A DNA stretch of 64,000 bases, taken from contig WIDE01000103.1 in NCBI GenBank assembly GCA_015039315.1, positions 1-64,000 of the forward strand. Direction: 5' to 3'. The stretch is from Clavulina sp. PMI_390. Taxonomy: Eukaryota > Basidiomycota > Agaricomycetes > Cantharellales > Hydnaceae. Numbering within the stretch: the stretch's first letter is position 1; every line of letters begins with the position of its first letter. The notes below the pieces were generated by a model. The model saw nothing but the letters and a program-made list of their open reading frames with translations. It did no database searches and was not told the origin of the DNA. Both the position numbers and the translations under genes were made by a program. Shown piece after piece: positions 10,896-23,144 of the stretch.

Positions 10896-12920
10896 TCAAG
10901 GAGCAGGCCGACAGATTGGCAGTACTGGATTGACAGCCCAGCATTCTCTTTCGCTTGAGACCGCCGTAACTCGCGAGCGATGACTCGGACGGCATTCATC
11001 ATATGTGACTAGAGGTAATGCCTGAGCTTTCACTGTAAACCACGTCAATGCAAATTAGGACTTGCCGAATTCATCAATCCGACGTGATGGCGTTTATTCT
11101 TGCGCCCGTTGTCGCAAATTTCTATGAGCGCTCGGACACATTCAAACATTTTTCGCTTTGAGTTTGCATCGTCATCTGCCCGCACGCTATGCAGAATCAA
11201 ACCACTTCCATAGAGGGCGGCATGGGCGAGAACGATGCGAGGATTAAAGGTATTGGAGGCTTCTTGAGGCTGAAGGCCATTGTTGTCGAATAGAGCCAGA
11301 GAAGAAGAGAGCTGCGCGTTAATGTCGATTTCGAGAGCCGTATACTCCTCTTCGTGGCCATGATAACCGCTCGCTATATCATCAGCCGATCAGTTCTCGT
11401 AAACGTATGGTAAGAAAAGTGCAGGATACTTACCAGTTACGGAATGAGCAAATATCCGTACCCTCTCAAATGTTGCGAGGATGGCGAGTTTGATGTGGAG
11501 GTCAAACCGCCAAAGTTCCTCAGCAGTCGTGGGTACCTATGGATGATCCATACGTCAAAGGTATCGCAGCATTACAAGAGATAACATCACAGACCTTCTC
11601 GTCATCGTATCCAAGGGAAACACCCCCCAAGATGAGTGACTGGCGGTCTTCGTTAGTAAACGCTGGGGCGAATCCGCACAGCGGAGGTAAAGCTTGACAT
11701 CCCACGTAAACGACATGCGCTAGTCGTATTCGCTCCTCCGCTTCAGCTTTATCCTTTGGTGGAGGCAGAATATACCCATCAAGATACGAATGATCGGTGC
11801 TCTTTACAGAAGGTTGATGACGAATCAAGCCACAGGCCAGTGCGAAACGAGCAGTGGCCCCGACTGTGGCCATGCACTCCACCAGTCGTCGTTCTTTCGC
11901 GAAAAAGACACCCAAAATGAGGCTGGCCCACAGGAAGTGAGTACTGCGATCGACAAACATCAGAGATTGTTGCAGGAAATGCCGCGTGCGCTGTAGGAAG
12001 AAGGGTTCGAAGGCGGTCAAGACGCCACCTTTGGTAGTGCATGCGCCAAGATAACAAGCGTTCAAGAAGCATGGGTGGATAGAGTTTGGGTGAGAAGATG
12101 GTAGAGATAGGCGATCCTTGAAGTATGATATATCCACGAGCACATTATACTGTGAACGGTATGGGAGGAATAAATCTATTCTGTTCATGGAGGTCAGCTT
12201 AACCACGATCAAGCTCCAACAGAGGAAAACATACAAGTATGTCGAGAGCGAAGGAGTCAATTCTTGAAAACTCGACAAGTCAAGTGAGTGCAGTTCCTGT
12301 TGGATAGCACTCTCGATAGTATTAGGCCCCAGTATAATAACTCCTTCATCGCTTCGTGGGCTCTCCATACCCCGCAGTTTAACACTCTTGAATTCAGCGA
12401 ACGGAGATACAGGTAGCCGAGTCGAAAGGGGAGTTGGTTGGATTGACTTCCTAGACGGAGGAAACTTTCCCAAACGTTGACTTCTCTCGAGGAGTTTCTC
12501 GGATACCAGGAAGAGATCATGGGCTGATGATACCGTCAACTTGTGAACGATCAACTCTAGTTCCAGGATACGTGCTTCAAGTGCTTCTGTCAGTGATCGC
12601 CAGGGGCGTTTGACGATACCAGAGGCGTAGTCGCATTTTCTGCTAAGTCGACTGCAACGAGAACAGCGAGGTTTCAGACTATCACATTTCTGCAAGAGAA
12701 GGGGGTTTTAGTATTTTTCGATGCGTGGAAGATAAAAATAGGATTGAGCGAAAGGAAAGAATCCACAAGCTCGAAGGCCGATCGGCAAACCTGGCTTGAA
12801 TGACGAACAGCCAACCAGAAATGCACGCACCGCTTTGATCTTTCGACATTGCAAACACGCGGCTCCTTTTTTCAATATCTCTCGCGAATTCATGCCGAGT
12901 TTAGAGTAGGTTGATAGCAA
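10727..12920 (-). CDS. Zn(II)2Cys6 transcription factor
   Basis: Minus-strand gene with a start at 12893 ('MNSREILKKGAACLQCRK'); an in-frame ATG at 12920 is also possible. Splicing out a long first intron joins 'CLQCRKIKA' to 'KCDSLKPRCSRCSRLSRKC', giving a complete C-x2-C-x6-C-x6-C-x2-C-x6-C zinc cluster. A linker and probable coiled coil follow ('EALEARILELELIVHKL'), then a long middle region typical of fungal regulators ('FLNACYLGACTTKGG', 'ATARFALACGLIRH'). One intron is GC-AG (11009-11065). The last intron has a TACTAAC branch site and joins an exon ending 'ALIAAASSLAPR' with its stop at 10727-10729. Nuclear DNA-binding activator or repressor; targets unknown. Its neighbours do not form a recognisable metabolic cluster. 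Confidence 0.82.
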
Positions 12921-13168
12921 TGTACGACTGCTACGACCTAGTAGCTAACCCATGCGGGGATGGGTTCGTTGTTAGCGGTCCCGTGAAGTCCTACAACAGA
13001 ACCCCATACATGGATCTTTGTTGTTGTACTGTCAGAAGCACTCTAGCTAGAGTCTTTGGCGCTGTCGATTGGGTTGCTCGTCGGCTGCGACCACGTGGTG
13101 GAGACGTGAGGCAGATTGTGGTTGGATAAAGTTGGTGCCCGCTCCGATGTTGCTTGACCATTGAGACA
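12921..13168. other. Divergent promoter region
   Basis: About 250 bases between the minus-strand regulator and the plus-strand small gene. Presumably holds both promoters; no motif was recognised. Confidence 0.35.
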
Positions 13169-13463
13169 ATGACAACGTTCCAGATCCTCGCTGAGAATGT
13201 GACCAAATCCAGCCAGGTTCGATAGGTAAATGCCGCTATGATGTCGAACGAACTGATGCATATTTTAGGGTGGTCTGGGCGGTGACCAGGATCTTGGTCT
13301 AAGCGCCCAGGACATTGATGCTAATTACGTCCACAAAGTGGACGCGCCGCAGCCAACGGCCCAAATCATTGGTAGCCTCGCGCGATCTAATGTCGAGAAG
13401 CTTGTGCCTGTGCTGTCCGCCCTTTCTCCGAAAGAGTGTCCATTGTGTAGGACACATATCTGA
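13169..13463 (+). CDS. Small 80-residue protein, unknown function
   Basis: Two exons. 13169-13216 encodes 'MTTFQILAENVTKSSQ'. A 52-base intron follows (GTTCGA...TTTTAG), then 13269-13463 encodes 64 residues with the readable stretches 'GDQDLGLSAQDIDANYVHK' and 'LVPVLSALSPKECPLCRTHI' before TGA. The phase-0 join and the balanced, protein-like composition suggest a real gene. No signal peptide, membrane segment or CaaX end. The single CxxC near the C-terminus is the only notable motif. Too short for many gene finders. I do not recognise it. Confidence 0.5.
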
Positions 13464-13702
13464 ATGGGTGAACCCAAAACTTGTCGTAATTTTCCCATGG
13501 CATTTATAACACTACATGCATTGGAGGTATATTGAACGCACAGGCTCGATATATATGAACCGAATAGCAACTGTTCAACAGATGGGACCGACGATATGGA
13601 CTGTGGAGTGTGTCAATGGTCAAACACATGCTTCTTCCAACCCCTGACAGTATCGCAACAAAAAAGGGATGAAATATATTATAGAAGACTATAACAGCAC
13701 AT

Positions 13703-14337
<635 letters not shown>

Positions 14338-15441
14338 GGTGGGTTCCAATGAGGAGTGAGTGAAGTAGTGGTGGGTGACCTGCACAGTGAACAGTATCCC
14401 CTTGCCTTTTTATATCTCACAGAGAGATCATTAGGCTTAGTTGGGATAGGTGGGGTCAACGAACGTGGTGATAGGGTAGGCGAAATTTCAAAATAGTCTC
14501 CACACATAATGAGGAGGACCACAAGGACTACAGCACCGTGAGGAGGACGAGAATCGCCAAGCGAAGCATGTGGGCCACTTAGGGTGTCCTATACTTAGCC
14601 CCGAGCACGCGCTATGATCAACTTCATATTGATCGAAGACACGAAGTTCGAGCGCTTGGCGACATAAGAGGTGACGAGGAGTGCAAAGCTTTAGCCGATC
14701 ACATTGAGCGCACATGCTTACTGAACGAAAGCGACCAGAAGCATGGATCGAGGAGATGATTCGCATCATGAGTCATCAAGATTGAACTTAAACGTGCGCT
14801 CTGATTCACGTAATGGCGTTTTCAGTATCCCAGAGCCAGACCATTGAGCTTGGAGAGTGACGAATAGCGCCGGGGTCCACAAGCCTGCCAAGATGTCATC
14901 GGCTACCTAACCAGTGGTGTAGATGAAGGAGTATATTCAAACGTAGCGAAACAATGTGATAGGAGTGGGTGGGGCCGTAGACGAGACACCACATGAACAG
15001 CACCTTGATCTGTGTTTGCCAGTAGTTGCTACGACGACAACACCAAATAGCATGCCTCCATCCCAGCAATTCCCATTACTTATGGACGTATGAGTGTGCA
15101 GTTTTCTTCTTTATTAAGACTGGTGAGGGTGTTCGTGAGAGATCAATGGACTCCGAGCCAACCGCCAACCGCCCCGATGAAGCACCGCCTCGCATCTGTT
15201 CAATCGTCAGTCATGCACCACCAGGTATAGCTTTGACTGTACATCTGGGCCAAACCAGCCGCGCTCTCTGGCGGTCACTCGCTTCGCAATTGCTGTGCTC
15301 TGCTCAGTTGTAACGCTCTACTTATTGCTGAAGGCGCCCGCCACTACCTTTTGGTAGCTGCTGCGACCCTGCGAGCCTCATATATAGAAACGCCCCCTCG
15401 CCCATCGCCTCTCAACACCAGCGAAACACTTCTCCAACGCG
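14338..15441. other. Intergenic; RNase promoter at the left side
   Basis: A TATA-like 'tttttatatc' lies about 70-75 bases upstream of the RNase start, and 'catatatag' lies near 15379 before the next gene. Nothing else recognised in 1.1 kb. Confidence 0.4.
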
Positions 15442-16285
15442 ATGCCGCAACCTCAAATTACTCTCGACGCTGCCAATTCTATCACTCAGGCCCAATACTG
15501 TGAGCGCATCTCCATATCATCGCATAGACGTGCTGACCTATTCATCTCCATCTCATTCAGTATACTATCAACTATTCCAGCAGAACAGGCCTTTAGTGTC
15601 TCGCCATCCCACGAGTGTTGAGCAAGACACGGTTGGCAAAGTTCGCCGTATCAGCGTCGCCCCACCTCAGACCGTATTCATCTTCCAGTCGTACATCGCA
15701 GGCGAGGAAGGATTCAAGGTCGGCGACATCGTATCGACCTACTTTTCCAACCACAATGTACCAGCACCAGTAACCGAACAGATCTACACGTCCCAAGGAG
15801 GGCCAGGCACTACACCTGAGAACCCCACAGCATTCATTGTCCGTGACAATGCTGTTCGAAGCGCTGCTCCGCTTTGGACGCTAGATGATCGAGGCGTCGG
15901 GATCCCAAAGCTCGAGCCATTGCTCCCTCATCTCGTACGGACTGGGTTGAAACCACCAAAGTGGCAGATTGCGTACACGACCATCACCACTTACTATTTC
16001 GATGTCGATACTCGGGTGCTGGAAAGTTGGACAGACTGCAAGACCATTCCTGCTCGACATATGGTCTGGGTCAAGCCGGAAAGCGCAGTGGAAGTTACCG
16101 TAAAAGGTATTGCGCTTCTTCTATGAACGTTCCTCTATGCGACTGACTCATGAACCCACTCCGCAGGTCAAACTTTCAGGTGTCCCGAAATCATTCATGT
16201 TTCGGCAAGACGGATCTGCCGTAAGCCCACTTTCTCAGATAATCAGGAACATATACTAACTGACTGCTTACTCATATAGGGATAA
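15442..16285 (+). CDS. Unknown-function protein with a VAPP-type motif, paralogue 2
   Basis: Start 'MPQPQITLDAANSITQAQY' at 15442; intron 15500-15560; a long exon from 'YYQLFQQNRPLVSRHPTS' to 'KPESAVEVT'; then a short exon 'VKLSGVPKSFMFRQDGSA' and a final Gly codon plus stop at 16285. The core 'VGKVRRISVAPPQT' and 'SQGGPGTTPENPTAF' aligns with paralogue 1 at 9269-10184. About 226 residues; no signal peptide or membrane helix. The donor chosen for the third intron (ACC|GTAAAA) keeps the last exon in a protein-like frame; the alternative (AAAG|GTATT) gives an unlikely tail. Function unknown. Confidence 0.62.
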
Positions 16286-16830
16286 ACGAGAAACGCTTGA
16301 TCATGGAGTGAAGAATACTATCCACCTCGACATAACTGGTGGGCCGGTGCTCCAAGGCACTTTCCCACGCGTCGACGCTCCTGACGGCCGTGCCGCATGA
16401 TTCGCCAGCCAAAACAACTTGGGACTCCCGCAATCACTCATAGACTTGTAGCATATCATCACTGTAGTATATGTACGTGTAAAAATATATGACGAAACGC
16501 AACGGCGTCGGAGTGGAGGTGTCGCCGAACGGCAGTCGGCGAGGACGCGTTGCCTGTATTGAATTGGTGTGGAGGCATCGCAGCATAGCTTGTGGCAAAT
16601 CATTTGCAAGATATATCTCGTCGCCTCTTCTCCTCTCCCTTCCACCTCGTGCAATCCTGTCTGTCTCTCGCCCCCTCTCCCGCATCCACCAGCGGGTGTC
16701 CTCACTGCTCCGAGCTCGCCGTCCTCTTCGATTCACCGAGCCAAACCCTACTGTTTCTACTACTGTCAATCCGGAGCTCGAGTCTGTGATCCGAAATAAC
16801 CCTAGGAGACGCCTCCAGGAACTGCTATCC
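16286..16830. other. Intergenic; 5' region of the hydrolase gene
   Basis: Open frames exist on both strands, but the plus-strand one has no upstream ATG supported by family comparison. Pyrimidine-rich blocks near 16620-16690 are typical of a fungal promoter or 5' UTR. Confidence 0.4.
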
Positions 16831-18368
16831 ATGACGACCCCTCTAGGCGCAGCAGAGTCTCCTGCTGCCGAAAAAATCCAAGACATTCCCATTCTTAAGC
16901 CATCTCGTGAGATCCCCACCTCCTTCGGATGTAAGCCTCTCCTTATCAAAGCCTGGGCGCAGTCGGTTCGTCAGCTGACAATCGGAACACCTTGTAGCAA
17001 GCTTCTCATCATGGTGGGCCTCAAACTCGAAATCGAGCACCCTTAGTGAAGAAAGACTATTCTCTCGTACACCATTTTTCGTCCCCACCAACTTTACCCC
17101 TTCGTCAGGGACCGATGCCCCCTCCGAACATGGCGTTCGAGCCTCCCTATCCTTCGTCCACCTCAATTCTCCGAAAAGATACATGAATACTCTATCAATT
17201 CTGCCTACGGGGACAAACGTTGCCGCCTCATCAAGTCGGCAGGAACGTCCCCCCGAATATCCTCCCACTGTCATCCTTCCCGGTTACGGGGCAGGCATCG
17301 GCTTCTTCTACCTCAACATCGCAAGCCTAGGACGCTGGGCAGCACGGCGAAACTCGCCAGTATATGCAGTCGACTGGCTAGGAATGGGGCGATCTGCTCG
17401 TGTGCCCTTCCACGTCAAAGCGAAACGCGAGGATATCCCTGCGCGAGTGGACGAGGCGGAGAGATTCTTCACTGACGCGCTCGAAGAGTGGCGCGAGAAG
17501 CAGGGGATCGAGAAGATGGCGCTCATCGGCCACTCCTTAGGCGGGTATCTCAGCACGGCATATGCACTCAAATACCCGCACCGTGTCAGTCGACTCATCC
17601 TCCTTAGCCCTGCTGGTGTCCCGCGCGACCCGAACGAGATTATCGTACCTGCCGAAGAGCTTACTGCAGGAACCTCTCCTGAGGGCGCTGGCCTAACACA
17701 AAGTGATCCCGATGCGCGGGTAGCCCATAAGCCCACTGCACAGGAGATCAAAGAGGCCAAAGCGGCGCTCAAGGTCGCGAGGAAGAATGAGAGCATGACT
17801 CGTCGCTTTGCAACATGGGCATGGGAGGATGGGTGGAGTATATTCGGGATTGTGCGGTCAACGGTATTCTGGGGCCCAATGATTGTGGGACGGTATTCGT
17901 CAAGACGGTTCTCTCATCTTCCTGAAGAGGACATCAGAGATCTCCACGATTACATATGGAACATCACCAGTGCGAAGGGTTCAGGAGAATATAGCATCTG
18001 TAAGTTTCTTTGCATCGCATTTTGAGTCCATGTTGGAAATGCTGACATTTTCTGCTCCCTCGTTCTCAGCTCATCTTCTTCGACCTGGAGCCTTTGCTCG
18101 CATGCCGCTTGTCGAGCGAGTACAAGCGCTCAAGGTCCCTGTGGCGTTCGTCTACGGTGACCATGATTGGATGGACGCAGATGGTGGACGCGAAGCCGTC
18201 GAGCGAATGCGCGCCGCTGGTAACCCCGACGGTAGACTGTACGTCATCAAGCATGCTGGACACCACTTGTATCTGGATAATCCAGATGCCGTCAACGACC
18301 TCATCTTGCGGGAGCTCAAGCGGCCGCCGACGACCTCGACCAGCTCAGCTCCAGCCAGCCCGTCATGA
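16831..18368 (+). CDS. Alpha/beta hydrolase of the CGI-58 (ABHD5)/Ict1/Cld1 family
   Basis: Three exons (16831-16930, 16998-17999, 18070-18368), about 466 residues. The second exon, correctly spliced, begins 'SSFSSWWASNSKSSTLSEE', matching the conserved N-terminal WW region of this family. Catalytic landmarks: the nucleophile elbow 'IGHSLGGY' (GxSxG), 'YAVDWLGMGRSARVPF', 'YGDHDWMD', and the HxxxxD acyltransferase-type motif in 'HHLYLDNPDAVND'. Relatives are lysophosphatidic acid acyltransferases, lipase co-activators, or the mitochondrial cardiolipin-specific phospholipase Cld1. Which activity applies here cannot be decided from the sequence. The start was chosen because the 5' end lacks in-frame support upstream. 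A complete, ordinary conserved gene at the edge of the duplicated array. Confidence 0.85.
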
Positions 18369-18537
18369 TGCATGCAGAGAGGGACTCATTATGGTGGTGA
18401 CGGACCATAGATCAACTCAGTGTAGAGCTATGAATAGATAATTTTACATGATGGACATTACTACACATACATACCCTAATATCATTTGCGAACGTGCTAC
18501 CATCTTGCTAATATTGATGTGCTTTGATCGCGTCCAG

Positions 18538-18543
18538 CACGTG
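18538..18543 (+). promoter_or_regulatory. CACGTG upstream of membrane protein M1
   Basis: E-box-type hexamer 321 bases before the M1 start, followed by GA as in copies M2-M4. Confidence 0.5.
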
Positions 18544-18664
18544 ATCTCTCCTCCAACCGTGCGTTTCGTCTCGCCACGAACACGGCTGCCGTGATCGATG
18601 TCCATAATGTCGGTTGCAGCCTTCGGCGTCGCCACGAAGGACCCGTCGTAGGCATCTCTTGGCA

Positions 18665-18671
18665 TGAGTCA
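18665..18671 (+). promoter_or_regulatory. TGAGTCA upstream of M1
   Basis: AP-1/Gcn4-type site 194 bases before the start. The surrounding 'ggcatgagtcag' is shared with M2 and M4. Confidence 0.5.
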
Positions 18672-18858
18672 GGTTTTGAGACTTTCGTTATCCTAAATGG
18701 GATCTGAGGGCTTGATTGCAGTTCATTAAGCCAGAGCTGCCATCAAAGCACAGCGTTCATCATCGACGCTTTATCTGGAGTCTTGATCTCTTATTTAGCA
18801 AGGGTCCCTGCTCTCTGTGTCTCTCCATCGCAAAGTAACCTCTTACCCCTTCATCACG

Positions 18859-19693
18859 ATGTATATGCCAAATGCCTTGTAAGTAGCGCTGTTCCTGCTC
18901 AAATGTGCAGCTCACGTATAATGCGCCGCTGACGCCTCCAAAAGTCTGCCCAGCCGCGCTGCGTTGTTGAAATCAAGGGAAATCATCACCAAAAAAGACT
19001 CGATAATCTTTCATCCTCATACGGGAGGGACAGGCATCCATAGCCACTTGACCCTCATTGCCGTCATCATTGTGGTCTCCGTCGTCGTCATTATCATTGT
19101 CACCATCATTGCAGTGTGGCTTATCAAGCAGCGACGCATTCGGAAAAGAAATGAAGCAGAACGGGCCCACAATCAATCTATACCTGGCGCGACCGAGTCC
19201 ACTGTCAACCTAGCTTCGGCTGGTGCGCCCCCAGCTGCTGCCGGCGGCAGCGTAGGGTTCACTGGGATCGTCAATTCTCTGTCCCCCAAGACTGGATCGT
19301 ATATGCCTGTTACGAATACCAACCAAGCTCAATCGGGCAACCTAGGCCCTTATGAGCCTCCTACGCCCGCTACGGTCGGTGCGGGCTATGTCTCTATACA
19401 ACCCCATAATGCCCCTACCTCTTGGCCCGCTAGCTCCTATGAGCCTCAAGCATGGACCGGGGGCAGCTACCCTGGAGGTGGACCAAACCAATACCCAATA
19501 GCCCCGATGGGAAGTAGCCAGAATACATACTATGGGTGAGCAACTCTCGCTCTCACTGATTCCAGCTGCTCTAGGCACCAATTACGAGCAAAATTCAATG
19601 CTAACAAATCTATCCTTTCCTCCCTCTTCATGTAGGCCCCCCATTGGGTACGATTCCAGAGGAGAAAGGGATCGCATAGAAATCATCGCCTAG
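18859..19693 (+). CDS. Single-pass membrane protein M1 (tandem family of four)
   Basis: Three coding exons. A 20-base first exon (MYMPNA, phase 2) is followed by a long exon and a short last exon ('PPIGYDSRGERDRIE...'), stop at 19691-19693. About 220 residues. There is no signal peptide. About 40 N-terminal residues precede one strongly hydrophobic segment ('LIAVIIVVSVVVIIIVTIIA') and then 'KQRRIRKRN', so the tail is predicted cytoplasmic. The tail carries the family signature 'STVNLASAGAPP', 'KTGSYMPV', 'QSGNLGPYEPP' and 'TVGAGYVS', and is rich in Pro, Gly and Tyr. It shows no enzyme motif. Copy 1 has a diverged N-terminus and C-terminus compared with M2 and M4. Unknown function; possibly a signalling adaptor or wall-associated anchor, which is speculation. 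Confidence 0.75.
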
Positions 19694-20149
19694 AGCTGAT
19701 GTCGCTTAGCTGCTTTCGATGCCTCTACTCGTGTTCTCCGAAAAGCGTTATGGCTTGCCTCTGACTTCAATCCCTTTCTGTATATTAAGTGTCCTTTGGT
19801 GGGATCTCATGATATCATCGTAGTGTTAGCTGTATTCCTAGCATACCTCTTGTACTATTTGGCGGTTGTTTACACCGCGTCCTGAGCTAAGATATCCAAC
19901 TTAACAGGGTCATATCAATGCCTCATCTCCCATCACTATGATTGAGAATTTCGCGATACGCATGCAAGCTAGAAAACTACAGATAAGACGGATGAGGGCT
20001 GCACTTGTGGACATTATTTACTGTGTGAGGCTGTAGCACGCGGTGGCAGACGATTTTCACGACAGTTATTTTGATTGATGAAGACTGCACAGGTGGTAAT
20101 CTTTACTAGGTTTCAACTAGATTGAATTCTTGCACGAAGTGTTGACGAG
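19694..20149. other. Intergenic with a possible lectin 3'-region relic
   Basis: About 20065-20110 ('attttgattgatgaagact' and following) resembles the 3' flanks of lectins C and B. No lectin coding sequence is found here. Confidence 0.3.
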
Positions 20150-20155
20150 CACGTG
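20150..20155 (+). promoter_or_regulatory. CACGTG upstream of M2
   Basis: Same hexamer, 323 bases before the M2 start. Confidence 0.5.
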
Positions 20156-20282
20156 ACCCGACGCCAAAGCGCTCCGTCCCACCATGACCATGGCTACTGG
20201 CAGTGGTACTGTGTTTAACGTCCACCATGTCGGTTTCAGCATTTCACACAGAGTAGCACCCTGGATCCTGCATCTCTTGGCA

Positions 20283-20289
20283 TGAGTCA
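20283..20289 (+). promoter_or_regulatory. TGAGTCA upstream of M2
   Basis: 190 bases before the start, within a block shared by M2, M3 and partly M1 and M4. Confidence 0.5.
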
Positions 20290-20472
20290 GAATTACAGAG
20301 TTTTTTCATACTGAATGAGACTTTGGCGCTTGATTGGCAAATCACTGAGATAAAGGTGCTATCAGAGCCTTGCGCTCATCATTGACGCCTCATCTCTTGC
20401 TTTGATCTCCTCTTTCTCAGGGCCTCTGCTCTCTACCACCACCGTTGGATACCCTCTTGCCCTCTCTTTACG

Positions 20473-21300
20473 ATGTATATCCCAAATGCATCGTAAGTAA
20501 CCCTCTTCCTGATCGAGTGAGCGTTGTCACTCTCTGACGCCTCGCTGACGCCCTCGCTCAGACCACCCAACCACCCTGCCCTGCTAGAATCGGGTTTGAG
20601 AGAGAACATCATTAGGCACTCCTCCGTAATCTATCACCCCGTTCATACAGGAGGGACAGGCTCGCATGGCCACATGAGCCTTCTCGCTGTAATTATCGTG
20701 GTCTCGGTCATCGTCGGTATCATTGTCATCATTATCCTTGTATGGATTATCCGGCAGCGACGCATCCGAAAAAGAAACCAAGCAAGAATCTTCCATAACA
20801 AGCCCCTCCACGGCGAGGCCGACTCCACTATCAACCTCGCTTCGGCCGGTGTTCCTCCAGCTACCGGCGGCAGCGTGGGGTTCAGCAGTATCGTCAACTC
20901 TCTGAAGGGAAAGACAGGGTCGTATATGCCTGTCGCGAATACAAACCAGGCTCAATCCGGCGACTTGGGGGCGTACGAGCCTTCAGCGCCTCCTACAGTG
21001 GGTGCGGGGTACGTTTCTGGGCAGCCATATAACCATCCTCCCCACGGCACGTATAACCCGCCTCCAGGACCCCCGCCATGGGATAATGGCAGCTACTCTG
21101 GAGATGGAGCGAACGAATATCCTATGGGCCCGATGGGAGATAGTAAAAGTGCACCATATGGGTGAGTGTTGGCCTGCCCTAACGAATGATCATCGACTGC
21201 TGTAGGAATTGAGATAGCGATATGCGGCGCTGACCGAGTGGCGGCTTTCTTTCTTCTCCCCAGACCTCCCGCTGGATATGGCTATGGGGGAGGGAAATAG
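20473..21300 (+). CDS. Single-pass membrane protein M2
   Basis: Same gene plan as M1: 20-base first exon (MYIPNA), long exon from 'PPNHPALLESGLRENIIRH', short last exon 'PPAGYGYGGGK' ending 21300. One membrane segment ('LLAVIIVVSVIVGIIVIIIL') is followed by 'RQRRIRKRNQ'. The tail holds 'STINLASAGVPPATGG', 'KTGSYMPVANTNQAQSG', 'LGAYEP' and 'PPGPPPW'. The gene is convergent with lectin B, with 600 bases between stops. Closest to M4 by its C-terminus, which suggests that the M2-lectin B and M4-lectin C pairs arose from one block. Unknown function. Confidence 0.78.
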
Positions 21301-21747
21301 TGTAGGACGTAGCGAGAAGCCTTGTTCATCGCTCCTATTTAGCCAGGGTTTATCGTTAGCATTTGATGCCGTCAGCCATTCTTTGATCCGAACACCAGCT
21401 TTCTATTCCGCCCGTCTTCTGCATGATTCTCTCATTGAAACGTCGTGGTGTTTTCCTTGGATCCCAATCAAGATGTACTCGATGTTCATTGCTATCCTTC
21501 TAAGCGGATGATCACCTTACATGTCTGCTATGCACAGTCAGGATCAAACATCTAGCGTAAGCAAGCTGGCTCTCCCATGAGACGACGTCGAAAGGAAAGG
21601 ATTGTTACCGCACAGGAATTGGGAGCAATGACTGAACCCTATAAGACATGCTGGCGATGTCGTGAACTGAGTTCCCTCAAGAGATCCATAATCACACTAT
21701 TGCCAACGTTTGTAACAACGATAATTTTGACTGAGATATGTACAAGA

Positions 21748-21760
21748 GGCACTTTTCGCC
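21748..21760 (-). promoter_or_regulatory. Lectin B 3'-region element
   Basis: GGCACTTTTCGCC, a degraded version of the lectin A and C palindrome, about 140 bases past the lectin B stop and preceded by 'tgtacaaga' as in lectin C. Confidence 0.35.
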
Positions 21761-21899
21761 TTTTTTTTTACACCCGCACAAACACGAGTACAGAATCAAG
21801 AAGCGCAAAGATTCGCTGAAATGAGAACTAGCTACCAGCCTACTGCACCACTCTTGGAAGCTTAGACTCCGTTCCTCCAGCGCCGCCCCATCCACTCTC

Positions 21900-23144
21900 C
21901 TAGTCAGCGCGTTCGACCTTCCACTGCTGGTTGATACCAGGGTTCTGCGTGGGGTACAGGATCACGGGCGTTCCGGGCTTCGAGTTGCTTCCCGACAAGT
22001 CCACCAAGTAGTTGGAGCCAGGTGCATAGAGCTTCACGACCTGCGGGAAGCTGTTACCTTGCAGGCGGATCTCCCACTCCTTTTTGTCTGGGGTTGCCAG
22101 AAGCGGGTTGCTAGCGGAGAGGTTTCCGTTGAAGGAGAGGTATTGGCCGGTGCCGACATTTTTGATGCGATAGCGGTTCTTGGACGCGTCAACAGTTTCG
22201 ACGGACCACTAGAAAGCCAGAAATCACCATCAGGCGGGAGCAGGTGTTTAGTGGCGTGACGGGCCAGCAACCGGTCGGCATGGGTGGTGGGTAGCCGTAG
22301 ACCGAATACGGATCACCAAGGTGAGGTGTGTATTAAGATAATGAGCGTTCGGAAACTTGGAGTAGGCCGTTGTATATACTTACGACTTGAGCTGAGCGGT
22401 TGTTCACTCGGTCCTCGCCAACTACGCTCCTATTGTTCGACGCGAGACCCGCTACGGTGTTGGTAGCCTTGTTCGTCAACTGTATATTTGGATCGACGGA
22501 GGCAATATGTTAGTTCTAGAACAGTCTCGGATTGTAGAAACCTACGCGGAAGCGTGGGGCCATGTTCGGGCTAAAGTTGGTCAGAGGCTTGAAGGTCCAA
22601 GCCTGGTTGGAGTTGCTTGTAGGCTGATAGAGAATGATTGGCGTGAAGTCATCTGACCTGCCGTAGTTCAGATCAAGGCAGAGCTTCCCATCTGGGTGCA
22701 ACACTCTGCAGAAAGACCGATCAGGACCGAACGTAGATAATAATCGAAGCAACGGGGAAACTAGACTGACTTGAAGCACCCCTGATGGTTGGAGTCATGG
22801 ACAATCTTCCAAGGACGGGGGGAGCGCGTGCAGATGGCTTTGTCGCCAGAGCGAGGTGTGCCTTCATATGAGATGTAAGGCATCTCGCTTTTGGTGCAGC
22901 GGATGAAGTAGAGGCCATCACAAGCTTCCTCAAACATCCACTACGGATACCAGGGAGGCAAGGCAAAATGTTAAGACGCGCGTCTATCGTCTTTTACGGC
23001 TAACGCCGAATAACAAACCTGCTGTGCAGGGCCGCCATGGGCCTTGTAACCGATGAGGGAGCGGAAGTCGCGTTGGCTGTAGTCGGCGGCAGTTCCGCTT
23101 GCCTTGTTGATGAGCTGGTAGACACTACCGACAGAGAAAGACAT
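21900..23144 (-). CDS. Ricin-B-type lectin B
   Basis: Minus-strand five-exon gene with the same exon plan and length class as lectin A (start 'MSFSVGSVYQLINKASG' at 23144, end 'QQWKVERAD' at 21900). Two inferred beta-trefoil units with 'AQQW', 'NQAWTF' and 'NQQWKV'. No signal peptide. The protein is nearly identical to lectin A, and even the long last intron (about 170 bases) is alignable between them, so the A/B split is recent compared with C and D. Convergent with M2. Predicted cytosolic carbohydrate-binding protein; specificity unknown. Confidence 0.8.

Noticed and set aside
16434..16949. 171-codon minus-strand frame
   Set aside because: Antisense to the hydrolase 5' end and the 3' flank of the previous gene; no splice or motif support.
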